Below are positions 49,533 through 58,348 of a stretch of DNA of 64,000 nucleotides, piece after piece. Position 1 is the first letter of the stretch, and each line of letters begins with the position of its first letter. The notes under the pieces are model-generated. The model was not told where the DNA came from. It made no database searches and saw only the letters and a program-made list of their open reading frames with translations. Made by a program: the position numbers and the translations under genes. This stretch comes from CAWCBH01 sp963793785. GTDB lineage: Bacteria > Actinomycetota > Thermoleophilia > Solirubrobacterales > 70-9. The stretch lies in the NCBI GenBank assembly GCA_963793785.1, contig CAWCBH010000003.1:124001-188000 (forward strand). The letters run 5' to 3'.

Positions 49533-51054
49533 TCGAGCCGCTGCCATTGGACCCGTTCGCCGCCTCGAGCAGGTAGCTCTCGACGTCGAAGCGGCGGGTC
49601 CGGCGCCGGAAGGTCCAGGTCTGCCGCGGCCAGATGCTGCGGTTTCGCCCCTGGGCGTCGATGTACCAGCTTGCACAGCCGCCCGCGTTCCACACCGTGC
49701 CCTCGAGCCGCCGGTGCAGCTCCTCGTTGTAGGCCGACTGCACCGCGGGCCGCACCTCGACGCTGGCGGCGCCGCGGGCCTCCATCGTCCGCAGGCAGTC
49801 GAGCACGTAGTTGAGCTGCGACTCGATCATGAAGACCATCGAGTTGTGGCCGAGGCCCGTGTTCGGCCCGACGATCAAGAAGAAGTTCGGAAAGCCGGCG
49901 ACGGCAGCCCCGTAATAGGCCTCCATGCCGCGCTCCCAGGCCTCGGAGAGAACTTGGTCGCGGCCTCGAATCCGGTGCGCGATCGGCGGGTCGAAGACGT
50001 TGAATCCGGTGCCGAGGATGATCGCGTCGACCTCGTGCAGCCTCCCGTCGGCGTCGACGACGCCGTTCTCGCGGACCTCGGAGATGCCGGCGGTGACGAC
50101 CTCCACGTTGGGCTTGGTCAGCGCCGGATACCAGTCGTTGGATTGCAGGATCCGCTTGCAGCCGATCCGGTAGCTGGGCCGCAGGCGTCGCCGCAGCTCC
50201 GGGTCGGCGACCTGGTCGGCGAGGTGCTTGCGCGCCAGCCGCTCCAGCCCAACGAGCAGGCCCGGCCGGTGCACGAGCCCGAGGACCAGCGGCTCGCGGC
50301 TGATGTAGACGAATCCCCGGGCCAGCTTCTGGGCCGGCGGGAAGACCCGGTAAAGCAGCCGCTCCAGGCGCGAGATCTTGCGGTCGCGGTGCGGCAGCAC
50401 CCACGGCGGCGTGCGCTGGAACAGCGTCATCGATTCGACCTGGGGCTGGATCTCCGGCACGAACTGGATCGACGAAGCCCCGGTCCCGACCACGGCGACC
50501 CGCTTGCCGGCGAGCTCCTGGTCGTGGTCCCAGTCGGCGGAGTGAAATACAGCTCCCTGGAACGATTCCAGGCCGGCGATCGCCGGCACCGACGGCTCGG
50601 TCAGCGGCCCGGACCCGGCGACGAGCACGTCGGCGGTCAGCTCGCCCTGCGAGGTCTGGAGGCGCCAATGGCGCCGCTCCTCGACCCAGGTGGCACCCCG
50701 CAACTCGCAGTTCAGCCGCAGGTGTCCGAGGATATTCCCGTCGACGGCGCAGCGACGCAGGTAGTCCCAGATCTCGGGCTGGTTGGAGTAGGTGCGGCTC
50801 CAGTCCGGGTTGGGCATGAACGAGAACGAGTAGAGGTGCGAGGGCACGTCGCACTGGCAGCCGGGATAGGTGTTGACGCGCCAGGTGCCGCCGACGTCGT
50901 CGCCGCGCTCGAGGATCACGAAGTCCTCGATTCCTTCCTGCTTGCACCGGATCGCCATCCCGAGGCCGGCAAAGCCGCTGCCGACGATCGCCACCCGGTG
51001 GTGCTCGACGGCGCCGCCGGTGGCCCCGGCCCCGTTGGCGCCGGGCCCGCTCAC
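49474..51054 (-). CDS. Flavin monooxygenase, Baeyer-Villiger type
   Basis: 526 residues. Two dinucleotide-binding motifs: FAD site VAIVGSGFAGLG (residues 21-32) and NADPH site VAVVGTGASSIQFVPEI. Between them is the type I BVMO fingerprint F-x-G-x3-H-x3-W-D in FQGAVFHSADWDHD. Other stretches are NTYPGCQCDVPSHLYSFSF and ATGF-like LGTGFNVFDPP, GPNTGLGHNSMVFMIESQ. Likely substrates are ketones or other lipophilic carbonyls. The GTG start overlaps the stop of the multi-TM gene upstream (GTGA), so the two are coexpressed. The C-terminal 59 bp are antisense to the SDR gene. Confidence 0.92.
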   Translation of the reverse strand: MSGPGANGAGATGGAVEHHRVAIVGSGFAGLGMAIRCKQEGIEDFVILERGDDVGGTWRVNTYPGCQCDVPSHLYSFSFMPNPDWSRTYSNQPEIWDYLRRCAVDGNILGHLRLNCELRGATWVEERRHWRLQTSQGELTADVLVAGSGPLTEPSVPAIAGLESFQGAVFHSADWDHDQELAGKRVAVVGTGASSIQFVPEIQPQVESMTLFQRTPPWVLPHRDRKISRLERLLYRVFPPAQKLARGFVYISREPLVLGLVHRPGLLVGLERLARKHLADQVADPELRRRLRPSYRIGCKRILQSNDWYPALTKPNVEVVTAGISEVRENGVVDADGRLHEVDAIILGTGFNVFDPPIAHRIRGRDQVLSEAWERGMEAYYGAAVAGFPNFFLIVGPNTGLGHNSMVFMIESQLNYVLDCLRTMEARGAASVEVRPAVQSAYNEELHRRLEGTVWNAGGCASWYIDAQGRNRSIWPRQTWTFRRRTRRFDVESYLLEAANGSNGSGSISRAAPGADRSSAAPLASR

Positions 51055-52898
51055 GTGCGGGCCTGGCCGACCCCGGTCGAGCCGCTCAGGTCGGGCGCAT
51101 CCCAGCGCGGCCGGGACGGCGGCCGGCCGTCGCGGCCGAGCCGGCCCAGCCCGGCGGCGAGCATCGCGAACAGGCTGAGGGCGATCGCGAGCACGACCAG
51201 CGGCGCCGCCGTCTTGATCCAGCCGGCAACGTCCTGCTTTTGCTCTCGCTGCAGGATCAGCTTGTCGCTGACGAAGGGGCGCGTGAACCGAGGCAGGGCC
51301 GGGACCTTCGGCGCCGGGATGGCGCTGTCCTCGGGGAGGTAGATCGGCACGCCGCCGATGCTGCGTCCTTCGTGCAGCCGCAGGATCGCCTTCCACTCGC
51401 TGTTGACCGGGATCGGCTCGGTGGTGCGGTAAGTGCCTGGTCGCACCTCCTCGAGCCGATTGACGACAAGGCCGTCGCCCTGCCAGGCGGTGACCTGGAG
51501 CCAATGGGCGTCGTCGGCCAGCGTCCGCGGCCGCAGCCTCACCGTCGCCTCGACCTCGCGGCCGGAGTCGCCACCGGCGTTTCGTAACGACACGGCGGCG
51601 CTGCCGCTCGGCTCGCTGGTGACGAGGCCGTTGGCGACCAGCGCCATCAGGGCGACCAGCGCCACGGCGGGGACGGCTCGGGCGACCGGCCGTGGCGGCA
51701 GCTCCCCCCGCAGGGCCAGCGCGATCATCGCTCCCAGCAATCCGCCCGCGATCGCGGTCGCGATTGCCAGGATCGGCCCCTCGGGGAGGAGCGCCTCGGT
51801 CCACGGCAACGGCATCGCGATTTGAGTCCATCCGTACTCGGCTGCGAAGCCGACGCTGCCGATCAGCACTCCGGAGAGGGTCGCGAAGGCAAACGGGCGC
51901 CGCACCAGCATCAGCGCCGCAAGCTCCACACAGGCGGCCTCGGCCGCATAGAGGGGCAGGCTGGGGGTGGTCTCCCCGAACACCGGCCCGACGAGAATGC
52001 TGACGATGCCGCGCACGGCGACGAAGAAGGCCGCCGCACCCAGCGCGCCGCCGGGACCGGCCCAGAGCCGGGCGCAGACCAGGCCGACGGAGGCGGCGAG
52101 AGCGATCAGGACCGGCTGGAAGATCATCTGGAACTGCGGCACGCCGAAGTCGAACTCGGCCTGGAAGGTCGAGAGCCCGATCAGGAACCCGCCCATCAAA
52201 GCGATCCGCCGCAGCCGGACGATGAATGCCGGCTCGGAATCGCGCATCGACGCGGGCCGGGCCCGGACCCCCTCGACCAGCAACACGGCTTGGCCGACCA
52301 GGGTCAGCGAGGCGCCGCCGATCAGCATCAGGTGGGTCGGCCCCCAGAGGGTGACGTCCTGTCCGAAGAGGCGATGCCAGAGGTCGTCGAGCGGGAAGCC
52401 GAGCAGCGCGAAGAAGGCCGAGGCGCTGATCAGGACGCCGCCCACCGGCGCGTACCAGCCGCGGGTGATTCGAACCGCGCTCGCTCCTGGCCTCTCGGTC
52501 GGCAGCCCGATGGCGATGAAGCCGGCGGCGAAGATCCCGAACAGGCCGCCGAGGATCAGGTAGTGAGCCGGGTTCGCGAGCGGGCCGGCGTCGCGCCCCA
52601 CGTCGATGTGCAGGGAGATGTCCCAGTACATGCCGAGCAGGGCGACGACGAGCGAGACCGCTGCCACCGCCGATGGGAGCGATGCCCAGCCGGGCAGGCC
52701 GGAGACGCGCTCCGAGAAAGCCGCGGCGCGGCCCAGGTAGGGCACCTTGCCGCTGCGATGGCCGAGCACGAGCCAGGCCAGGATCGCCGTGGCGGCGCCG
52801 GCTGCGACGTTGGCGATGATGATCTGGCCCAGCTCGGCGCCCCCGGCGGGGTCGGCGGCGGCCAGAGGAAGCAGCTGAGAAAGCGTCGAAAGAGTCAT
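51051..52898 (-). CDS. Large multi-pass membrane protein with duplicated His/Asp motif, unknown function
   Basis: 615 residues from the ATG at 52896-52898 (a TTG four codons upstream also fits). About twelve membrane helices cover residues 20-435. Next comes a beta-rich extracytoplasmic domain (DDAHWLQVTAWQGDG, VRPGTYRTTEPIPVNSEWKAILRLHEG), faintly like YtkA/FixH domains, then one more helix and a basic tail. Two similar motifs stand out: H97-x3-G101-x-D103...N-P-A-H112 and H175-x3-G179-x-D181...G-P-T-H189. They suggest an internal repeat binding a metal or haem. I cannot name the family. Coupled to the BVMO and divergent from a MerR regulator. Confidence 0.7.
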   Translation of the reverse strand: MTLSTLSQLLPLAAADPAGGAELGQIIIANVAAGAATAILAWLVLGHRSGKVPYLGRAAAFSERVSGLPGWASLPSAVAAVSLVVALLGMYWDISLHIDVGRDAGPLANPAHYLILGGLFGIFAAGFIAIGLPTERPGASAVRITRGWYAPVGGVLISASAFFALLGFPLDDLWHRLFGQDVTLWGPTHLMLIGGASLTLVGQAVLLVEGVRARPASMRDSEPAFIVRLRRIALMGGFLIGLSTFQAEFDFGVPQFQMIFQPVLIALAASVGLVCARLWAGPGGALGAAAFFVAVRGIVSILVGPVFGETTPSLPLYAAEAACVELAALMLVRRPFAFATLSGVLIGSVGFAAEYGWTQIAMPLPWTEALLPEGPILAIATAIAGGLLGAMIALALRGELPPRPVARAVPAVALVALMALVANGLVTSEPSGSAAVSLRNAGGDSGREVEATVRLRPRTLADDAHWLQVTAWQGDGLVVNRLEEVRPGTYRTTEPIPVNSEWKAILRLHEGRSIGGVPIYLPEDSAIPAPKVPALPRFTRPFVSDKLILQREQKQDVAGWIKTAAPLVVLAIALSLFAMLAAGLGRLGRDGRPPSRPRWDAPDLSGSTGVGQART

Positions 52899-52927
52899 TG
52901 CACGAATCAATGTAACACGAATTCATG

Positions 52928-52948
52928 GCACATAAACCTGTGTACCCT
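52928..52948. promoter_or_regulatory. Candidate MerR operator and promoter
   Basis: Between the membrane protein gene and merR is an imperfect dyad GGCACA-N6-TGTGTACC (52928-52947). Its right arm runs into TACCCT (52943-52948), a TAnnnT-type -10 box about 7 bp before the GTG at 52955. MerR regulators bind dyads inside long promoter spacers, so this is a plausible site. A leaderless merR transcript would follow. Confidence 0.35.
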
Positions 52949-52954
52949 GAAACC

Positions 52955-53728
52955 GTGACCGAAGTCACGCAAGAGCAGATGACGATCGACGAGCTGGCCC
53001 GGCAAAGCGGCATGACCGTGCGCAACATCCGCGCCCACCAGTCGCGGGGGCTGCTGCCACCGCCGCAGGTGCGGGGGCGCACCGGCTTCTACGGCGACCA
53101 GCACATCGCGCGCCTGGAGCTGATCCGCGAGATGCAGGCCGAGGGCCTGAATCTGGAGGCGATCCGCCGGCTGCTGGAAGGGGTCGGAGAGTCCAGCGCC
53201 GAGGTGCTGGACTTCACCCGCGCGGTGCGGGCCCCGTTCGAGGACGAGCAACCGGAGATCGTCCCCGCGAGTGAGATCGCGGCTCGCTGGGGCAACGGAG
53301 ACCGGCCGGACCCGGCACTGTTCGAGCGGGCCCAGAAGCTGGGCCTGCTGCGGCCCCTCGACGACGACACGGTGGAGGTGATCAGCCCGCGCTTGATCGC
53401 GGCCGGCGCCGAGCTGGCCGAGCTCGGGGTCAGCGCCGACGTGGCGCTGGACGTCGTCGCGAAGATGCGCCGCAGCTCCGAGGCCGTGGCCCGCGCCTAC
53501 GTCGACCTCTTCCTGAACACCGTCTGGGAGCCTTTCGACCGCGCCGGCCGCCCCGAGGAGGACTGGCCCAAGGTGCGCGAGGCGCTCGAGCGGCTGCGCC
53601 CGCTCGCATCCGACGCGCTGCTCTCCCTGTTTCAGATCGTGATGAGCGAGGCGACCGAGGGAGCGCTCGAACGAGCGCTGCAGGGCAAGCTCCGAGACGG
53701 TTCCCGCTCGAAGCGACGCCGCCGCTAG
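52955..53728 (+). CDS. MerR-family transcriptional regulator
   Basis: 257 residues from GTG 52955; an ATG at 52925 is possible but would leave almost no room for a promoter. The winged-helix domain is MTIDELARQSGMTVRNIRAHQSRGLLPPPQVRGRTGFYGDQHIARLELIREMQAEGLNLEAIRRLLEG, a standard MerR head with dimerisation helix. The C-terminal about 170 residues are helical without the cysteines of metal-sensing MerR proteins, so the effector is probably organic. Divergent from the membrane protein/BVMO unit, which it likely controls. Confidence 0.88.
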   Translation: MTEVTQEQMTIDELARQSGMTVRNIRAHQSRGLLPPPQVRGRTGFYGDQHIARLELIREMQAEGLNLEAIRRLLEGVGESSAEVLDFTRAVRAPFEDEQPEIVPASEIAARWGNGDRPDPALFERAQKLGLLRPLDDDTVEVISPRLIAAGAELAELGVSADVALDVVAKMRRSSEAVARAYVDLFLNTVWEPFDRAGRPEEDWPKVREALERLRPLASDALLSLFQIVMSEATEGALERALQGKLRDGSRSKRRRR

Positions 53729-53742
53729 AGTGAGCTGACTCC

Positions 53743-53815
<73 letters not shown>

Positions 53816-53821
53816 CTGGTC

Positions 53822-55432
53822 ATGGCAGCGGGGACTGATCCGGACGGGGGGCGCCTACGGCGCCGTGAGTTCCTGATCGCCTCCGCCGCGGCCGGTCTCG
53901 CGGTCTCGGGCCCGGTCAACTACGCGGCCCTGGCCCGCGGGCGGCGGCTGCCGTTCGCCCGCGGCGGCGCCTTCGCGCACGGGGTGGCCGCCGGCATGCC
54001 GGCGCCGAAGTCGATCACCCTATGGACGCGGGTCAGCGGCCTCGAGCGCAGCTCGCGACTGCTGCTGGAGGTGGCCACCGACCGCCGCTTCGCCAACGTC
54101 GTCCGCCGCAAGCCGGTGGTCGCCCAGCGCAACCGCGACTTCACCGTCCACGCCGCAGTCCGCGGCCTCGCCCCCCACCGCGAGTACTTCTACCGTTTCC
54201 AGACCCGCGACACCCACTCCCGCGTCGGCCGTTTCCGGACCGCGCCCCCGGCCGACTCCCGCCAGCCGGTCAGGATCGGCTTCTACTCCTGCCAGAGCTA
54301 TGAGGCCGGCTTCTACACGGCCCTCGCGGGCCTGGCAAAGGAGCCCGATCTCGACCTTGTCCTCTGCCTCGGCGACTACATCTACGAGTTCAACTTCTAC
54401 GAGGAGGACGGCCCCGAGCAGCGGCGCGACCGCAGCGGCCGCAACCGCGACGGCGAGGTGCAGCGGCTCTCGGAGTACCGCCAGAAGTACCGCCTTTACC
54501 AGCGCGACCCGAACCTGCAGGCGATGCACGCCAGGCATCCGTTCCTGGCGATCTGGGACGACCACGAGGTCGAGGACAACTACGCCGGCGACGGCGCCGA
54601 CTCCGCCCAGGACGATCCCAGCCGCACCAACCAGGACACGCCCCGCAGCGTTCCCTTCGGCCAGCGCCGGCGCAACGGCTACCGGGCCTTCTTCGAGGCG
54701 ATGCCGCGGCGGCGGATTCGGGGCGACGGAAACCGCATCTACGGGCCGACCCGACTGGGTGGCCTCTGCGAGCTGTTCCTGCTCGACCAGCGCCAGTACC
54801 GCGACCCGCAGAGCTGTGGCGACGAGCTGGCGGTCCCCTGCCCCGAGGACGACCAGCCGGGGCGGACGATGCTCGGCGGGCGCCAGAAGCAGTGGCTGAA
54901 GAGCGCCCTGCGCGGGTCCAACGCGCAGTGGAAGCTGCTCGCCAACCAGCTGATGCTGATGAGCCTCGACTCGGCGCCCGGCATCCACATCAACCGCGAC
55001 CAGTGGGACGGCTACTCGGCCGAGCGGGCAGAGCTGATGGGCTTCGTCCGCGACAACGGGATCGAGGACCTGGTTGCGCTGACCGGCGACATCCACACTT
55101 TCTTCGCCGGCACGGTGACGACGACCGGCAACAGCGCCGGCGACCCGGTCGGCACCGAGTTCGTCGGCGGCTCGGTCACCTCGCCGGGGATCCCCGAGAC
55201 GCTGGGGACGCCCGGCTCGGCGTCGCAGCTGGCGCAGGTGCTGCGGGCCAACAATCCCCACCTCTCCTACCTCGACGTCGACGAGCGCGGCTACGGGGTG
55301 ATCAGCCTGCGGCCCGGCGAGGCGACGGTCGAGTTCAAGGCCCCGGAGACGACGATGCAGCCGCGCAGCCCGGTCTCACAGCTGGCACGATTCCGGGTCG
55401 CCGCCGGGACCCCCGGCGCCGAGCAGGTCTAA
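53822..55432 (+). CDS. phoD: Tat-exported alkaline phosphatase D (PhoD)
   Basis: 536 residues from ATG 53822, just past the tRNA. A twin-arginine signal (RRREFLIASAAAGLAVSG) opens it. PhoD features: GVAAGMPAPKSITLWTRVSG, an N-terminal beta domain, then LVLCLGDYIYEFNFYEEDG, FLAIWDDHEVEDNYAGD and LVALTGDIHTFFAGTV, which carry the metal ligands of the Ca/Fe phosphodiesterase/phosphomonoesterase. It releases phosphate from extracellular esters. A Pho box was not identified. It ends 2 bp before the acyl-CoA dehydrogenase. Confidence 0.92.
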   Translation: MAAGTDPDGGRLRRREFLIASAAAGLAVSGPVNYAALARGRRLPFARGGAFAHGVAAGMPAPKSITLWTRVSGLERSSRLLLEVATDRRFANVVRRKPVVAQRNRDFTVHAAVRGLAPHREYFYRFQTRDTHSRVGRFRTAPPADSRQPVRIGFYSCQSYEAGFYTALAGLAKEPDLDLVLCLGDYIYEFNFYEEDGPEQRRDRSGRNRDGEVQRLSEYRQKYRLYQRDPNLQAMHARHPFLAIWDDHEVEDNYAGDGADSAQDDPSRTNQDTPRSVPFGQRRRNGYRAFFEAMPRRRIRGDGNRIYGPTRLGGLCELFLLDQRQYRDPQSCGDELAVPCPEDDQPGRTMLGGRQKQWLKSALRGSNAQWKLLANQLMLMSLDSAPGIHINRDQWDGYSAERAELMGFVRDNGIEDLVALTGDIHTFFAGTVTTTGNSAGDPVGTEFVGGSVTSPGIPETLGTPGSASQLAQVLRANNPHLSYLDVDERGYGVISLRPGEATVEFKAPETTMQPRSPVSQLARFRVAAGTPGAEQV

Positions 55433-55434
55433 TC

Positions 55435-56577
55435 GTGGACTTCGACCTCACCGACGAGCAGCAGGACTTCGTCGCCGCGATCCGTGACTTCTGCCAGCGC
55501 GAGTGCGGGACCCCGGAGAAGCGCGAGCGGCTGACCGACGGTTACAGCGACCACCACAACGACGACCTCTACCGCAAGATGGCCGAGCTGGGCTGGCTCG
55601 GGGTCACGATCCCGGAGGCCTACGGCGGCTCCGACGGGACGATGCTCGACGCCTGCCTGTTCATGGAGGAGACCTCCCGGGGGCTGGCGCCGATCGGCGG
55701 CTACGCGACGACGCTGATCGTCGCCGGGGCGACGCAGCGGTTCGGCAGCGAGGAGCAGAAGTCGAAGATCCTCGGCGGCATCGCCGCCGGCTCGGTGGAG
55801 GCGATCGCGATGACCGAGCCCGAGGCCGGCTCCGACGTCGGCTCGCTGCAGACCGCGGCCGAGCGGGTCAACGGCGGCTACGTCATCAACGGCCAGAAGG
55901 TGTTCTGCTCCAACGCCCACATCTCCGACCACGTGCTGGTGGTGGCGCGGACCACCAAGGGGGAGTCAAAGCACGACGGCCTGACGATGATCTGGGTGCC
56001 GCGAGAGGCCGAGGGGATGGAGATCAAGCCGATCCAGACGATGGGCGGAACCGAGACCAACCACCTCTACTTCAGCGATTGCGAGGCACCCTCCGAGGCG
56101 GTCCTCGGCGAGGTCGACCAGGCCTGGATGCAGCTGATGGCGGGTCTCAACGTCGAGCGCCTGATCCTCGCCGCGACGATGCTGGGCATCGCCGAGCGGG
56201 CTTTCGACGACGCGCTGGACTACGTCAAGGAGCGCAAGCAGTTCGGGCGCCCGATCGGCTCGTTCCAGGCGCTTCAGCACCGCCTCGCCGACATGGCGAC
56301 CGAGCTGGAGGCGGCGCGGCTGATGACCTACTGGGTCGCCTCGATGACCGACTCAGACCCCGGGCGGATGCTTCCCAAGGAGGCCTCGATGGTGAAGCTC
56401 TACGTGACCGAGGTCGCCAAGCGCGTATCGCTGGAGGGGATGCAGCTGATGGGCGGGTACGGGTACTCCTCCGAGTACGACATGGAGCGCCTGGTCCGCC
56501 AGACCCTGGTCTCGACGATCTACGGCGGCACCTCGGAGATCCAGCGCAACATCATCGCCAAGACGCTGGGGCTCTAG
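55435..56577 (+). CDS. Acyl-CoA dehydrogenase
   Basis: 380 residues from GTG 55435. FAD-dependent oxidation of acyl-CoA thioesters. Domain order is standard: helical N-terminus (FDLTDEQQDFVAAIRDF), middle sheet with AIAMTEPEAGSDVGSLQTAAER and GGYVINGQKVFCSNAHIS, then the C-terminal helices with ERLILAATMLGIAERAFDDALDYVKERKQFGRPIGSFQALQHRLADMATELEAAR and YGGTSEIQRNIIAKTLGL at the end. Physical linkage to PhoD is only proximity. It ends 38 bp before the convergent pseudogene region. Confidence 0.93.
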   Translation: MDFDLTDEQQDFVAAIRDFCQRECGTPEKRERLTDGYSDHHNDDLYRKMAELGWLGVTIPEAYGGSDGTMLDACLFMEETSRGLAPIGGYATTLIVAGATQRFGSEEQKSKILGGIAAGSVEAIAMTEPEAGSDVGSLQTAAERVNGGYVINGQKVFCSNAHISDHVLVVARTTKGESKHDGLTMIWVPREAEGMEIKPIQTMGGTETNHLYFSDCEAPSEAVLGEVDQAWMQLMAGLNVERLILAATMLGIAERAFDDALDYVKERKQFGRPIGSFQALQHRLADMATELEAARLMTYWVASMTDSDPGRMLPKEASMVKLYVTEVAKRVSLEGMQLMGGYGYSSEYDMERLVRQTLVSTIYGGTSEIQRNIIAKTLGL

Positions 56578-56615
56578 TCGCGGGCGGCGCCCCGGTCGGC
56601 GAGCGGGCGGGAGAG

Positions 56616-57056
56616 TCACACGTTCGCGGTCGGCCAGATCCGCGCCAGATGCCACTCGGATTCCTGGCTCCGTGTCAGCTCCGGCAGCAGCCGCCGGCCG
56701 ATCCCGGAGATGTTGGTCGCGTGGAGGCGGTAGGAGAACAGCGGCAGGGGCAGGTGATGGCCCCTCCATCCGGCGGCGCTGAGCCGGCGCCACTTGTGGT
56801 GCTTGGTACCGACCCGGACCGACTCGTCGAACGGCGCCCCGGCGCGAACCGCGGCGGTGAGGGTGACGGGCGCAACCGGGGACATAGCTCGACCGCTCGA
56901 GTAGGTCGCGGTTCCACGGCACCGACCTGCCGATGCCCAGCACCCGGTCCTCGCTGTCGATCAGCTCGCAATCGGAGTAGACGAATGCGACCGACGGATC
57001 GCGATCCCGCAGGACGCGAGGGCGTCGACCGATTCCTCTAGCCGCGGCCCGGCGCG
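56616..57056 (-). pseudogene. Remnant of a family 2 glycosyltransferase (C-terminal part)
   Basis: Directly after the sulfatase stop, without a start codon, the minus strand encodes the C-terminal part of a GT2 enzyme. The pieces are RLEESVDALAS, then DRDPSVAFVYSDCELIDSEDRVLGIGRSVPWNRDLLERSSYVP in a second frame, then VAPVTLTAAVRAGAPFDESVRVGTKHHKWRRLSAAGWRGHHLPLPLFSYRLHATNISGIGRRLLPEL in a third. One frame change is at the G-run 56878-56881, another near 57020. The N-terminal GT-A half (nucleotide-sugar site) is absent. This is a truncated, non-functional copy unless the window sequence is wrong. Confidence 0.75.
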
Positions 57057-58323
57057 TTAGATCGAGCTCGGGGCCGGCACCCGGTTCCGCCGCAGCTCCC
57101 GGTGCCGCTTCAGAGCCCAGCGAAGCATTTCCTGTGCCCTGCGGGGTATCGACGAGATTGACGTACTCGTGTGGGTCGGAGCGAAGATCGAACACTGCAA
57201 GCCGGTGGTAGTCGGGAGCTCGCCTCGGGGGGTTCGGGTCGTCGACGGGGCCGGTGGAGATCAGTTTCCAGCCGTCTGAGCGGACCATGCTGATGCAGCC
57301 GCCGACCGGGTTCTCTGCGTATCGGTCGCGATCGGGAAAGGCGCCGGAGCGAAATGCCCGAGCATGGTCTCCCCGTCCAACCCGGAGCTGTCGAGGCCGG
57401 CGAGATCGAGGATCGTCGGCGCGATGTCGATCGAGCGCCCGATCCCATGCATCACCCGAGGCCGCTGCCCGGGGATCACCCAGATCTGCATGTTCGCGTA
57501 GAGCACCTCGTAGGGGTAGGGGCCGTGCGAGGTGCCGGCGATCATCCCGTCACCGTCGTCGGGGTAAGGAAGCTGATAGCGGAAGTGGTCGAAGACCTCA
57601 CCGTGGTTGCTGTAGACGAGATAGACGACGTCGTCGAGGTGGCTGGTGGCATCGAAGATCCGCTCCAGCGTCCGGTCGGCCTCGGCGAGGCCCCGGCGCC
57701 GCAGCGCCGCGAAGGCGTCGGGCTGCTCGAGCGCGGCCCGCCGCGCACAGGAAGCGTCACGGGGCCAACCCCAATCTCGCTCTGGGGCGGCCTCGCCGAC
57801 CAGCGCGAAGAGCCCGGCGGGGTCCCCCCACGGCCGATGCGTTTGCCGTAGGAAGAGGTGCGCGTAGACCGCCTGCGAGCGACCCACCTCCTGCAGCCAT
57901 TCGTCGAGGTGCATCGGCGCGGGGCGAGGCGAACTGCGCCAGCCTGTGTGGCTGGTCGCGCAGCCACGACTCGCGCATGCCGCCGCCAACCGCGTGGGTG
58001 CCGAGCAGGCCGCTCTCGTCCTCGGCGATCCGGGAGACGATGTGGAAGCCCGCCTCGCGCAGCCTCTCGATCACGGTCGTGGGAAGCCAGCACTCGGTCG
58101 TCCCGCGGAAGCCCTTCTTGGTCAGCCGGGAGCCGCAGTGGCGGGCCGTCCAGACCCCGGTCAGCTCGGCACTCAGCGAATCGGCCTGATGGTGGCCCTG
58201 GGCGCGGCCGCTTGGGATGAAGATCGACCTGGCGCGCAACCGGTCAAGGAAAGGGGTCGCCCGGAGGCGACTGTGGAAGTCGCGCATGTCGAGGCAGTGC
58301 AGGCAGACCGCGACGAAGCTCAT
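57057..58323 (-). pseudogene. Sulfatase-superfamily protein, three frameshifts
   Basis: Starts at ATG 58323 (MSFVAVCLHCLDMRDF) 25 bp after a glycosyltransferase gene. It continues AELTGVWTARHCGSRLTKKGF and LPTTVIERLREAGFHIVSRI, then shifts frame at the G-run 57921-57924. The second part has VYLVYSNHGEVFDHFRYQLPYPDDGDGMIAGTSHGPYPYEVLYANMQIWVI and SIDIAPTILDLAGLDSSGLDGETML, classic sulfatase/phosphoglycerol-transferase elements. It shifts again near 57334 (RYAENPVGGCISMVRSDGWKLIS) and near 57132, ending ALKRHRELRRNRVPAPSSI at TAA 57057-57059. Frame-corrected it is about 420 residues with no internal stop. It may modify a surface glycan. Confidence 0.75.
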
Positions 58324-58348
58324 CGGCTCGATTCGAGCCCGTGGGCGC

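Noticed and set aside
52955..52975. GTGAC/GTCAC inverted repeat at the start of merR as an operator
   Set aside because: It lies within the proposed coding start and may be chance; the upstream dyad overlapping a -10 box is a better operator candidate.
49474..53082. A single 1200-codon minus-strand protein covering BVMO and upstream DNA
   Set aside because: Only the part after the GTG at 51054 is BVMO; upstream the frame is a shadow of the multi-TM gene.
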